In this document: piece by piece, positions 9,501-17,289 of the stretch
How positions within the stretch are numbered: position 1 is the first letter of the stretch
Layout: each line of letters opens with the position of its first letter
Source: Bifidobacterium asteroides
GTDB taxonomy: Bacteria; Actinomycetota; Actinomycetes; Actinomycetales; Bifidobacteriaceae
Direction: 5' to 3'
DNA length: 64,000 nucleotides
Assembly: GCF_003202695.1 (NCBI RefSeq)
Contig: NZ_QGLL01000001.1
Location: 186,001 to 250,000 of the forward strand
Notes under the pieces: generated by a model
What the model was told of the DNA's origin: nothing
What the model saw: only the letters and a program-made list of their open reading frames with translations
The model's database searches: none
Position numbers and translations under genes: made by a program

Positions 9501-10351
9501 CGGGCATACGGTACAGGTTGATTCCCATGACTCGCTCCATCATCGCCGGCCTGCTCACACCTGACCAGGAGGCGGACCATGAGAGGATCATCGAAGGCGA
9601 TCTTCATTATCCGGACGGGGTGAGGCTCATGGACCGCCCGGCCTCCTTCCATGATGGGGTGACCAGGGTATTCAAGAGGGCCGAGCAGGCCGCCAACGTG
9701 GGTCGGGAGATTGGCCTGATGTATACGCACGCCCATGTGCGTTACGCGGAGGCCCTGGGTCTGCTGGGCAGAACCCGCCTGGGTCAGGAGCTCCTAAGAA
9801 TCAGTCCGGTGGGCCAGTTCCGCCGCCTGCCTACCAGCGAGCCTAGGCAACGCAACTGCTATTTCGCCTCGTCGGATGCCGACTTCCCTGACAGATACAC
9901 GGCTGCCTCCCAATGGTCGAGGCTCAAGGAGGGGGCCGAGAACCCCGTAGGCGTGAGGGGAGGATGGAGGATTTATTCCTCCGGCCCCGGCATCTACTGC
10001 CGACAGGTGGTCCAGCACCTCTTCGGCCTTCAGCTGCACGATGGGCGGGTTGTCTTCGATCCGGTCCTGTCCCAGGAAGATGACGGACTGGAGGTGACCA
10101 TGACCTTATTGGGCCGGCCGCGTACCATCCGCTACCATGTGGCTGGTGGGCCGGTCGCTGGACCAGAAGACACCGGCTCGGAGAGTGCAGGTCCGGACCG
10201 TCTGAGGGTTGAGGCTGATGGACGCAGGCTTGAGGGCCGGATCCTGGATCTGCCTTACCGCAAGGGCGGATTGGATGTGGCCCAGGACCAGTTGGCTGGA
10301 GCTGTCCATATCGACATCTTCCTCACGGTTGACGGACAGACTGTACGGTGA
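6599..10351 (+). CDS. Very large GH94-clan (GH-Q) glycoside phosphorylase-like protein
   Basis: Probable inverting phosphorylase acting on a beta-glucoside or beta-glucan oligosaccharide, 1250 residues, cytoplasmic. The N-terminal half is beta-rich. The C-terminal half has (alpha/alpha)6-barrel sequence with AAWGTRDVCQGP near residue 725 and GEGDWDDTLQP at 874-884. The latter matches the GDWNDG motif carrying the catalytic Asp of GH94, here D877. Cellobiose phosphorylases are about 800 residues, whereas the related beta-1,3-glucan phosphorylase families GH149 and GH161 exceed 1000, so one of those is possible. Residues about 320-375 form a Ser/Asp/Glu-rich insert that looks disordered. The start could also be the ATG at 6614. 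Its context is a dedicated importer upstream and a GH1 gene downstream. The family placement rests on motif memory and needs a profile search. Confidence 0.6.
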   Translation: MKAEKMNTDTPRSKSPDHGAGDGQGDGGRISQPKGMTVERGDFSASFNLNGDLTLINAGGIQVTQFRPGIHDRPLAGLWLRRHREGRIDSIQLTGSGSRACFDPAAGSPLWEGRDLGVRWRVRLLPSALSPALSRALPSGGESGGAGRGASWTWEVSVTIDQSDSTAVSERQEWEHAILPDDLWDLVSAQDLALVEPSMAAGAESYISQYIAYHVQDVPNFGSVLSARQTMGCAPRLPLYVTGISQGCRAFMTDGYDFYGLGARLDGQPAALSDADWDRGSIDQYEFAMACLLSPRAPLTREGLTWQVWNTALSDYRGDLGKACAACAEASEESRSDDDQDWGVANENEADGSPSTGAHDFSSTSPVASQAESATSLLISSALLNGDPLPEGEFSQLGGGPILQPEADQTGHLLSYFGDDACHVVSARKELEVVRSHGQILLSGNPDTDPSQPTMAVTTYAGGVFASQLVLGNTNMNQLISVQKTGLGLLRSRGVRILVQVDGTWRLLGVPSAYIMDLGGSRWVYRLGDRTLTVSTIAHLGRAAIDIRLEADGPIRALLTISLEDPSAWLRKFAHADATQGMGGSVSFAPAPGSPAAERCPGLRYVISSSDGRTGDDSPLFDPGAGVHISDPAMVTFLSDGGRALSVTIAGSMDGGASEENTPDATFAGSERKLLHAHYLAMTSFMQGLHVAGEGRFAEFNDLLPWLVQNALVHFLSPHGLEQYGGAAWGTRDVCQGPLELALTFGHTELARTILLKVFAHQNPDGSLPQWFMFDQYADLYQHDSHGDIPVWPLLALAEYVEAGGRPDLLDEPVAFWRDDIARPSASVGPAEAASPVNHRGPSPSLPTVADHLARTLDYIQSHRVPGTDLFCYGEGDWDDTLQPAQESMKRQMASTWTIALLYQACCGLQPLLDAAGRTDLASRFAGEAARIKADFADNFIFQGILAGYVNFVNGQPRPVIHPSDTRTGIRYRLIPMTRSIIAGLLTPDQEADHERIIEGDLHYPDGVRLMDRPASFHDGVTRVFKRAEQAANVGREIGLMYTHAHVRYAEALGLLGRTRLGQELLRISPVGQFRRLPTSEPRQRNCYFASSDADFPDRYTAASQWSRLKEGAENPVGVRGGWRIYSSGPGIYCRQVVQHLFGLQLHDGRVVFDPVLSQEDDGLEVTMTLLGRPRTIRYHVAGGPVAGPEDTGSESAGPDRLRVEADGRRLEGRILDLPYRKGGLDVAQDQLAGAVHIDIFLTVDGQTVR

Positions 10352-10473
10352 GTGCCGACGCCCATGTCTGTAACTGTCCGCCGACCCAGCCGGCGAGGAA
10401 GATAGCAGGGTGGCCAGTGTTCTGCAGCAGGTCATCCGGCAGCCTTTCTCGGCTAAGCAGGCAGAGGGTGTGT

Positions 10474-10662
10474 ATGCGTATGCGCAGAGTAAGAGTTCAC
10501 AGTATGGCGGAGGAGGCTGGTGTCTCCATCGCCACGATGTCGTGCGCCTGCTGGCAGCCGAGTCGTGTAAGGGAATCCACCCGTCTGAAAGTGTCGGAAG
10601 CTTCCAAACGGTTAAATGACATGCTGAGTGCAAGTGTGCGCAATCTGGCCAGGGGACGACCG
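10474..10662 (+). pseudogene. Remnant of a LacI-family DNA-binding domain
   Basis: The frame reads VRVHSMAEEAGVSIATMS, then RVRESTRLKV, SEASKRLN and SARN-like SVRNLARGR. This is the helix-turn-helix and hinge of a LacI regulator (usual form: DVAxxAGVSxATVSRALN) with the recognition helix damaged. No effector-binding domain follows; after position 10662 comes unrelated sequence and then the GH1 start at 10756. It probably once encoded the regulator of this locus. It is in frame with the GH1 gene, so an automatic start call could wrongly fuse them. The rest of the 10352-10755 gap shows nothing else recognisable. Confidence 0.7.
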
Positions 10663-10755
10663 GCACCCCCGTCTGGAAAGTACGAACAGACCGGTTCATC
10701 GGGGGGGAGTCCGGCAGGGTCCGCCCACCAAATCGAACAAGGAAGGTACATCCAC

Positions 10756-11943
10756 ATGCCAACGCCTACATACACCTTTCCACAGGACTTCCTCTGGGGA
10801 GCGGCCACCGCTGCCCACCAGATAGAGGGCAACAATGTCAACGCCGACTGGTGGGAGCGTGAGCACCGGCCGGACAGCGACCTCAGCGAGCCTTCGGGGG
10901 ATGCCGACGACAGCTACAACCGTTACGCGGAAGACATATCCCTTCTGGCCGGTAGCGGATTGAACACATACCGCTTCTCAGTGGAGTGGGCCAGGGTGGA
11001 GCCTGAGGAGGGATTCTTCTCCCAGGCTCAGCTCCTGCACTACCGGGCCATGATCGAAGCCTGCCTCCAGGATGGGGTGACCCCCATGGTCACTCTGAAC
11101 CACATGACTCTGCCCCGCTGGCTGGCCAGGCGAGGGGGCTGGCGCGATCCTGCCTCCACTGACCTCTTCGGACGGTACGTGGAGCACCTCATCCCCATCC
11201 TGGAAGGAGTCACCTGGGTCTGCACGATTAACGAGCCTAATATGGTGGCTCTGACCCAAGGGGGGCAAGAGGGCAACGACATGGCTGCAGCTTCCCTGCC
11301 CACCCCTGACCCGGTCATCTCTGAATCCCTGGTCAAGGCTCACAGAAAGGCTCGGGCAGTCCTCTCCCTCCTACCGGGAATCAAGTCCGGTTGGACCATT
11401 GCCTGTCAGGATTTCCAGGCATTGCCAGGTTGTGAGCAGGACATGGAGGAGTACCGCTACCCCCGCGAGGACTTTTTCACCCAGGCTGCACGAGGTGACG
11501 ACTTCATAGGGGTGCAGGCCTACCTGCGCACCTTCATCGGCCACGACGGCCCCCGACCGGTCCCGGAGGATGTGGAGAAGACCCTGACCGGCTGGGAGTA
11601 TTATCCTGACGCCCTGGGGGAGTCTGTGCGCCACACCTGGCGGATCGCCGAGCACACCCCCATCGTGGTCACCGAGAATGGAATCGCCACAGCCGATGAC
11701 AGTCGGAGGGTCGATTACGCCTTTGACGCCCTGGCCGGACTTCATCAGGCCATGGATGAGGGCGTGCGTGTGGAAGGCTACCTCCACTGGTCACTTCTGG
11801 ACAATTACGAGTGGGGGTCCTACAAACCCACCTTCGGTCTGGTCTCCGTGGACCGCGAGACCTTCGAGCGCCACCCCAGGCCCTCCTTGGCTTGGCTGGG
11901 TCAGGTGGCCCGTTCGGGCATCCTTGCCCATCCCCGGGGCTAG
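10756..11943 (+). CDS. GH1 beta-glucosidase/6-phospho-beta-glucosidase, short form
   Basis: Retaining beta-glycosidase of family GH1. The start at 10756 has AAGGAAGG about 10 bases upstream, and the protein begins with the typical FPQDFLWGAATAAHQIEG. The acid/base glutamate is E160 in TINEPN and the nucleophile is E307 in VTENG. HWSLLDNYEWG near the C-terminus is also standard. At 395 residues it is shorter than most GH1 enzymes (440-480), with shortened loops rather than a truncated barrel. It probably finishes degradation of the disaccharide or glucoside released by the upstream enzymes. It is separated from the phosphorylase-like gene by about 400 bases that contain a dead regulator fragment, so it may have its own promoter. 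Confidence 0.9.
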   Translation: MPTPTYTFPQDFLWGAATAAHQIEGNNVNADWWEREHRPDSDLSEPSGDADDSYNRYAEDISLLAGSGLNTYRFSVEWARVEPEEGFFSQAQLLHYRAMIEACLQDGVTPMVTLNHMTLPRWLARRGGWRDPASTDLFGRYVEHLIPILEGVTWVCTINEPNMVALTQGGQEGNDMAAASLPTPDPVISESLVKAHRKARAVLSLLPGIKSGWTIACQDFQALPGCEQDMEEYRYPREDFFTQAARGDDFIGVQAYLRTFIGHDGPRPVPEDVEKTLTGWEYYPDALGESVRHTWRIAEHTPIVVTENGIATADDSRRVDYAFDALAGLHQAMDEGVRVEGYLHWSLLDNYEWGSYKPTFGLVSVDRETFERHPRPSLAWLGQVARSGILAHPRG

Positions 11944-11968
11944 CACAGGCACGGGCGCGAACGTCAGA

Positions 11969-11997
11969 CCCCGGACCGACTTCGTATCGGCCCGGGG
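11969..11997 (+). terminator. GC-rich stem-loop after the GH1 gene
   Basis: CCCCG at 11969-11973 can pair with CGGGG at 11993-11997, and ACCGA with TCGG inside, around a CTTCGTA loop. There is no T-run after it, so it is at best a weak intrinsic terminator closing the 231-11943 locus. Confidence 0.4.
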
Positions 11998-12162
11998 CCG
12001 GACGCTGGCACATGCCGCCCTCGCACTCATTGGTCGACCGGGCGCGATGCCCCGGTCTGCACGGAGCCAAATCCAGAAGTCACGGTGGATATAGATCGAG
12101 AGATTCAGTCGATGAGCCGACTGACGGGCCAAGCATGCATACCTGGAATTACTGTGGAAAAG

Positions 12163-12235
12163 TGGAGCTGAGGGTAGTCGAAACCCCGACCTCTTCGATG
12201 CGAACGAAGCGCTCTACCAACTGAGCTACAGCCCC
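12163..12235 (-). tRNA. tRNA-Ala (anticodon CGC)
   Basis: Read on the minus strand, the sequence folds as a complete 73-nt cloverleaf. The acceptor GGGGCTG pairs with CAGCTCC, and the D-arm is GCTCAGTTGGTAGAGC. The anticodon arm is CTTCG-TTCGCAT-CGAAG with anticodon CGC. The T-arm is GGGGT-TTCGACT-ACCCT and the discriminator is A. CCA is not encoded. It reads GCG alanine codons. Confidence 0.95.
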
Positions 12236-12318
12236 ATTCGTTGCCCGACCGTAGCCGAACAACAGAAGCTCACTTTAGCGCGTGCCCTAGCCAAACGCAA
12301 AATATTCCAAGTCAGGTA

Positions 12319-12999
12319 TCATTCCGCCTTGGAGCTGGCTTCTTCGGTGGAGCCCTTGCTTCCAAACCTTGCCTTGAGCAGGCCGATGACCGTGGGCAGA
12401 ACCGAGATGACCAGGATCAGGATGATGACCAGCTCAAAATGCTGCTGGACTGCGGGGATGCCGCCGAAGAAGTAACCCAGGAGGGTGAAGAGGGTGGACC
12501 ATATCAGACCGCCCAGGATGCTGAAGGGGGTGAAGCGCCGCCAGCGCATTCCGGAAATGCCTGATATGAAGGGCATGAAGGTCCTGATGAAGGGGAGGAA
12601 GCGTCCCAGTACCACGGCCAGGGGGCCCCACTTGTCAATCAGGCCTTCGGTCTTGGCGATTCGTTCGGGGGTCAGCGACTTCACGCGCCCCGAACGGACG
12701 ATGGCCCGGCCGAAGAAGTGTCCGATGAAGTAGTTGCTCTGGTCTCCAAGGATGGGGGCCAGCCAGACGACGGGCAGAAGCACGTCCAGAGCCATGCCGC
12801 TGGACGGGTCATGGGCGAAGACGCCGGCGGCGAAGAGCAGGGAGTCGCCCGGCAGGAAGGGCATGAAAACCACGCCTGTCTCGATGAAGATGATCAGGAA
12901 GATGAACCCGTAGGTCGGTACCAGCCCCATGGCGATCCAGCTCGCGATAGCGCTGCGCGGATCCTTGAGCAGGTGTATCAGCCAGTTGACGAACCCCAT
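12319..12999 (-). CDS. DedA/SNARE-associated family membrane protein
   Basis: Polytopic inner-membrane protein of the DedA family; characterised members act in undecaprenyl-phosphate or phospholipid flipping. The hallmark motifs FLPGDSLLF and GRFLPFIRTFMPFISG are present, with about five hydrophobic segments and a charged tail. The start at 12999 (MGFVNWL) matches the family N-terminus; an upstream in-frame start at 13047 would add 16 polar residues. Length is 226 residues, usual for the family. It stands alone, with the tRNA gene downstream on the same strand. Confidence 0.9.
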   Translation of the reverse strand: MGFVNWLIHLLKDPRSAIASWIAMGLVPTYGFIFLIIFIETGVVFMPFLPGDSLLFAAGVFAHDPSSGMALDVLLPVVWLAPILGDQSNYFIGHFFGRAIVRSGRVKSLTPERIAKTEGLIDKWGPLAVVLGRFLPFIRTFMPFISGISGMRWRRFTPFSILGGLIWSTLFTLLGYFFGGIPAVQQHFELVIILILVISVLPTVIGLLKARFGSKGSTEEASSKAE

Positions 13000-13170
13000 G
13001 AGTTGCGTTCCATTCCGTCGATGTGTGCTTGTCCAGAACCGAGACACACTTTAACAAGCTGATTACGGGAAATGGTCCTCACGGGTCCGATTCCTTGCGA
13101 GGACAACACAACCTATGAGCTGCCGGCCACGGTCCTATTGTCAGTTCTTCTACGCAAAAAAGGCAGGAAG

Positions 13171-13830
13171 GCGGTGCCGTCTACCATGCTGGTCTGGACG
13201 ATTACCGGTGGGTGTTGGACATGCAGCTGAGGAACGGCCTCAAGCCCGTGGCCACCTTCTGCTGCAGGGATCTCCCCAGTATCTGTAGGAAGCTGGAGAC
13301 TGGGGCAACCGCAATTGCGGCACCGTCCAGCAATATGCCGACTATGCGGCCATCTTGGGCAAGGCTCTAGATGATCGGGTGCAGACCTAAAAACCCCAAG
13401 CAGGCCTAGGCAGCCCTAAGCAACCCTACATGAACCCTGGTGCTCAGCCTATTCGGGCTGCGGTGATGGCGGTCATGCCCTCCGCATCTGCGACTACATG
13501 CGGCTTCTGGCAGCAATCCACCATCTGGATATTGTCAATGGGAGGGGAGACCAATCCATTCGTGTCGCTCTGGACGGCAGGTCTTGCACGTCGGTGACTC
13601 TGAGCATGCAGGTCAATCGTACCGATAGCGACGAACCGGGGGATCCGGCGACCAAGACCCAGGCTAGCCTGTTCGCCAGCGAAGCCTGTCTAGGCTCTGT
13701 ACTGACCGGTACCCCCCCGCGACCAGCGCATCCATGATGCTGTCGGGAGCCTCACTAACTGAAGCTTCGTTCGTGATGGCGATCTGGAGCAGGTTCATTA
13801 ATATTTGGAACGCTAGGCGCCAATAACCGG
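13171..13830 (+). pseudogene. Decayed GH1 beta-glucosidase
   Basis: Broken pieces of a classical bifidobacterial GH1 enzyme can be read in order. AVYHAGLDDYRWVLDMQL and NGLKPVATF come first. After a frame change comes PQYL, a TAG stop, then EAGDWGNRN, QQYADYAAILGKALDDRVQT. NPWCSAYSGCGDGGHAP and LAAIHHLDIVNG follow, and near 13740-13790 HDAVGSLTN, stop, SFVRDGDLEQV. At least one deletion and several nonsense changes are present. The N-terminal part and the nucleophile region are missing. It is of a different GH1 subtype from the intact gene at 10756. From 13831 to 14127 I recognise nothing. Confidence 0.75.
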
Positions 13831-14127
13831 TCGACCAGCCGTGTGCGGGGTGGAAGCAAAACAAGTCCGACAGCTTCAGCCCGCGCTGGTTACGGGCGCA
13901 ATCTCCACGCCTGCCCAAGAGGTTGGTTGGCAATATATCTCCTCAGTGTCCGCTGACTGCCCTGCTCTACACCAAGCGCTTTGGGTCGATCGGGGCCGAC
14001 TGTGGCGTTCAAGAGCAGCTTTGGAAGGATTTCGCTGCTGCAGGCGCAGACCATTTGCAATCGAGCCATCTGAGGACGACAGCATATAAACGCGGATACA
14101 AGGCGGTCGCGCATTCCTGCTTTTGTC

Positions 14128-15873
14128 TTAGATCCAGCTAGGCAGCCACATGTGCATTCGCCAGAAGTCATAGGGGATGGGAATGGCGGTCCACAGCGGG
14201 TAGAAGAAGACTGATGTCAGGCTCAGCAGGGCCAGGCCGATAATCATGATTTGCCGGTAGAGGATGCTATCCGAGTCTTGCCTGAGCCAGTCGGCCACGT
14301 AACAGATTGCCAGGATCATCCAGGGCAGGATGACGATGGAATAGAAGGTGAAAGTGGTTCGGTTCATATATTGGACCCAGGGCAGCCAGCCGGCCAGCAT
14401 GCCTGCCAGCACCCCCCAGATCCTCCAATCTCCGTGCTTGACTACGACGGCGATGACGATGGCCAGGATCATGCAGATGCTGCCCAGCCACCAGGTCATA
14501 GGGTTGCCCAGGGAGGTGACGGCTGCCACACAGCGGGAATTCTTGGCCAATCCGCACAGGCCAGGGAAGCCATTGAGCTTCTGCCAGTAGAAATTGGTGG
14601 GCCTGACCTGCAGGGGCCATGTCAGAGGGTTAGCCATATATGGGTGCGGGGTGTTCAGGGTGGTGTGGAAATGCCACATCTGCCTGTGGTACTCAGCCAA
14701 AGATCGCAGCCCTTCCGGCAGCCAGGTCAGGCCCTGGCCAGGGTGTTCCGCGGCCCAACTATGCATGTAGGAATCACCGTGCAGGAACCATCCCGTCCAG
14801 GATGCCAGGTAGGTGCCTGCCCAGACCGGGATCATAAGCAAGGCCGCCGGTAGCCCGTCCTTGACCACGGCGCTCTGCAGCCAGAATCCGTATCCAGCCT
14901 GATGGCGCTCCCAGCCGTCCCAGAGCACTGAGATCAGAGCGAAGACGGCAAAGAAGTAAGCGCCCGACCACTTGGTGCCGGTGGCCAGACCCAGCAGCAG
15001 GGCGGCTCCTGTCCGCCACCAGGACCAAGCGATGAAGGGACCGGTGGAGGCCACAGGCAGCTCAACCCGGCTCTTCTGCTCTTGGCTGCCTCGTGACTCA
15101 ATAACTCTGACTCGGTAGTGCAGACGGAAATCAGCCTGGTCCCTGGCCCAGGATTGCCGCAGCTTGGTCCGGGCCCAGTCCCGATGGCCCATCAGGCATA
15201 GCCAGGCTCCCAAAGTGAAGATCATAACGAAGTTGTCCAGCAGGCCGGTGCGGCTCATGACGATGCCCAGACCATCGATGGCCATAAGGAAACCGGCTGT
15301 CAGGGCGATGGGCAGGTTGTGAAAGAGACGCAAGGCTACTCGGCAGAGCAGCAGAATGGCAATGGTGCCGACCACGGCAGTGGCCGCTCGCCAGGCGAAG
15401 GGGTTGCCAGCTCCCCCGAACAGCCTGAGACCCAGAGCAATGCACCACTTGCCCACCGGCGGATGAACCACGTATTCGGCCTGGGGCAGCCAGCCGTTTG
15501 TATGCCCTTGGGCGAAGACCTGGTCGATGGGAAGGTTGAGCGGGCCGGCTTTTTTTGGCCAGTTGCGTGGCTCGCCGGTCATCAGCATGGTCCAGGAATC
15601 TTTGACATAATATGTTTCGTCGAAGACGATGGCCCGGGGGCTGCCCAGCCGCACCAACCGCAGGACTCCACCCAGAAGCGCCATGGATATGCAGGACAGC
15701 CAGCTCTTCTGTCGATGAGAGAGCCGGGAGGTCCAGTCGATCCGTCCCTTGGTGCGTCGACCTCCAAGTGTGTTGAGGATGGACATCATGACAGGGCGAC
15801 CGGAACGGGGGGCGGCGTGCCGACCGTGTCTGGAGGAGCGATGCTGCAAAGAAAGCCCTGCCGAAGATGTCAT
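14128..15873 (-). CDS. pmt: Protein O-mannosyltransferase (dolichyl/polyprenyl-P-mannose type)
   Basis: Integral membrane glycosyltransferase of family GT39 that transfers mannose from polyprenyl-phosphate-mannose to secreted proteins. VFDETYYVKDSW near the N-terminus contains the essential Asp-Glu pair. EYVVHPPVGKW and multiple hydrophobic helices also fit the Rv1002c-like family. The divergent position next to rsmI is conserved in actinobacteria, which supports the call. The start is uncertain: ATG at 15873 lies about 7 bases after a TAATCT box and could be leaderless, ATGs at 15789/15786 are alternatives, and an ORF start at 15912 would overlap rsmI. Confidence 0.85.
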   Translation of the reverse strand: MTSSAGLSLQHRSSRHGRHAAPRSGRPVMMSILNTLGGRRTKGRIDWTSRLSHRQKSWLSCISMALLGGVLRLVRLGSPRAIVFDETYYVKDSWTMLMTGEPRNWPKKAGPLNLPIDQVFAQGHTNGWLPQAEYVVHPPVGKWCIALGLRLFGGAGNPFAWRAATAVVGTIAILLLCRVALRLFHNLPIALTAGFLMAIDGLGIVMSRTGLLDNFVMIFTLGAWLCLMGHRDWARTKLRQSWARDQADFRLHYRVRVIESRGSQEQKSRVELPVASTGPFIAWSWWRTGAALLLGLATGTKWSGAYFFAVFALISVLWDGWERHQAGYGFWLQSAVVKDGLPAALLMIPVWAGTYLASWTGWFLHGDSYMHSWAAEHPGQGLTWLPEGLRSLAEYHRQMWHFHTTLNTPHPYMANPLTWPLQVRPTNFYWQKLNGFPGLCGLAKNSRCVAAVTSLGNPMTWWLGSICMILAIVIAVVVKHGDWRIWGVLAGMLAGWLPWVQYMNRTTFTFYSIVILPWMILAICYVADWLRQDSDSILYRQIMIIGLALLSLTSVFFYPLWTAIPIPYDFWRMHMWLPSWI

Positions 15874-15901
15874 CACCCCTAGATTAAGCCATACTGAAGG
15901 C
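15874..15901. promoter_or_regulatory. Compact divergent promoter region of pmt and rsmI
   Basis: Only 28 bases separate the two divergent starts. On the plus strand CATACT (15890-15895) lies 6 bases before the rsmI ATG; on the minus strand TAATCT lies about 7 bases before the pmt start. Both would give leaderless or nearly leaderless transcripts. No good -35 boxes are evident. Confidence 0.35.
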
Positions 15902-16864
15902 ATGATCAGCATGGATGGCCGGAGCGAAAAACATATGCAAGGCGGAGAGTACTACGCGAAGCAAATTCCTCGCAGTGTTTCACGTGGAACGGTGGTGCTG
16001 GCGGCTACACCTATCGGCAATGTCGCTGATGCCTCGGCACGCCTGGTGGAGCTGCTGCAGTCTGCAGACCTAGTGGCTGCGGAGGATACACGGCGACTCT
16101 ATGATCTGGCCAATCGGCTGGGGGTGCGTGTAGGCGGCAAGGTGATGGCCTATCACGACCATAATGAGCGGCGGATGGCTGATCCTATTCTGGATCAGGT
16201 TCGTGACGGAGCCTGCGCTCTGGTGGTCTCAGATGCGGGTATGCCCACCATCAACGATCCAGGCATGGCCATAGTTCGACGGGCTATCGAGCGAGGCATA
16301 CCGGTCACCTGCGCTCCCGGCCCCAGTGCCGTGCTGGATGCCCTGGCTCTCTCCGGCCTGCCGACCGACCGCTTTTGCTACGAGGGGTTTCTTCCTCGTC
16401 GGCATCAGGAGCGGATGCGGCATCTGCGCACCCTGCGCAGCGAGGAGCGGACTATGGTTTTCTATGAGACGCCCCACCGCATCGATCAGGCTATGCAGGA
16501 CCTTCAGGAGGTCTTCGGCTCCGACAGGCTCATGGCACTCTGCCGGGAGCTGACCAAGGAACATGAACAGATTCGACGGGGCACCATCGGCGACATTGTG
16601 CGCTCCCTCCAGGTGGAGCCTGCCCGGGGGGAGATGGTCCTGGTCGTGGCCGGCGCTTCCGCCTTGGAGGCCAGACGCAACGATCCCGATGCCATGGATG
16701 ACCGACGACTGGCGGTCCTGGCACGCGATCTGTCCCGATCCGAGGGCCTGCGGCTCAAGCAGGCCATCGCCCGGGTGGCTGCCGAACATCCCTTGGCTGA
16801 TGGCAGCCTGCCCAACCGCAAGCGGATCTATGCCTTAGCCGTGGAAGAAGATGAGGAGGACTGA
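15902..16864 (+). CDS. rsmI: 16S rRNA (cytidine-1402-2'-O)-methyltransferase RsmI
   Basis: SAM-dependent methyltransferase that modifies C1402 of 16S rRNA in the decoding centre. Family motifs are clear: VVLAATPIGNVADAS, EDTRRLYDL, SDAGMPTINDPG, CAPGPSAVLDALALSG and GFLPRR. It is 320 residues from the ATG at 15902, slightly longer than usual because of an N-terminal stretch of about 35 residues. ATG at 15911 has GAAGG 10 bases upstream and is an equally good start; 15935 is another. The 3' end overlaps the convergent gene at 16828 by 37 bases. Confidence 0.93.
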   Translation: MISMDGRSEKHMQGGEYYAKQIPRSVSRGTVVLAATPIGNVADASARLVELLQSADLVAAEDTRRLYDLANRLGVRVGGKVMAYHDHNERRMADPILDQVRDGACALVVSDAGMPTINDPGMAIVRRAIERGIPVTCAPGPSAVLDALALSGLPTDRFCYEGFLPRRHQERMRHLRTLRSEERTMVFYETPHRIDQAMQDLQEVFGSDRLMALCRELTKEHEQIRRGTIGDIVRSLQVEPARGEMVLVVAGASALEARRNDPDAMDDRRLAVLARDLSRSEGLRLKQAIARVAAEHPLADGSLPNRKRIYALAVEEDEED

Positions 16865-17289
16865 TTTCCGCTCCCCTCATCCAACAGCACCTCCAGTGCT
16901 CTGCGCACGCCGGGCCCACCCAGCTGGGAGATGGTCTCCAGCAGGGCTGGCGAGGCGGCGGGGTTGGCTACCAGCCACCGGCGCAGTCGAGGCTCTTCTC
17001 GGGCGATGGTCCAGAGGATGCTCGGGTCGGTCGCAGGATCTGTGGCCATCAGTGCTGTGGGCACTAGGGGAGGCTCAGGTGGTGGGGTGCGGTCGTCAGT
17101 CATTGGTTCGAAGCAATCGGGCTCGTCTGGGTTCAAATCGTCTCCAGTTGAAGGGCACGCCCGGCTGGTGATGGCAGTCATGAGCCGGGCCATGCGTTCA
17201 GCAGAGGTTGATCTCCGACGGTTCCGGACCCGGGACTGGCGCCGATGAGCGCCGTGTCCGGGTCTGCGACCCCTCATCGGCGGCTTCAT
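16828..17289 (-). CDS. Small protein with variant leucine-rich (LRV-like) repeats
   Basis: 153-residue cytoplasmic protein of unknown function. The start ATG at 17289 overlaps the stop of the upstream gene as ATGA, so translation is coupled. The N-terminal 45 residues are very basic. The middle is Pro/Asp-rich. The C-terminal part has LRV-type repeat units (DPSILWTIAREEPRLRRWL, then NPAASPALLETISQLGG). The tail ends in a serine run and overlaps the 3' end of rsmI on the other strand. LRV repeats usually bind protein or nucleic acid. The pairing with an AbiEi-like gene may be functional, which is inference. Confidence 0.65.
   Translation of the reverse strand: MKPPMRGRRPGHGAHRRQSRVRNRRRSTSAERMARLMTAITSRACPSTGDDLNPDEPDCFEPMTDDRTPPPEPPLVPTALMATDPATDPSILWTIAREEPRLRRWLVANPAASPALLETISQLGGPGVRRALEVLLDEGSGNQSSSSSSTAKA

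Noticed and set aside
10348-10755. In-frame N-terminal extension of the GH1 protein
   Set aside because: GH1 enzymes begin at the FLWGAATAAHQ segment; the extension is a dead LacI fragment plus unrelated sequence, and a ribosome site precedes 10756.
17104-17160. tRNA-like GGTTCAAATC segment
   Set aside because: Lies inside the LRV gene and lacks a cloverleaf; chance resemblance to a T-arm.
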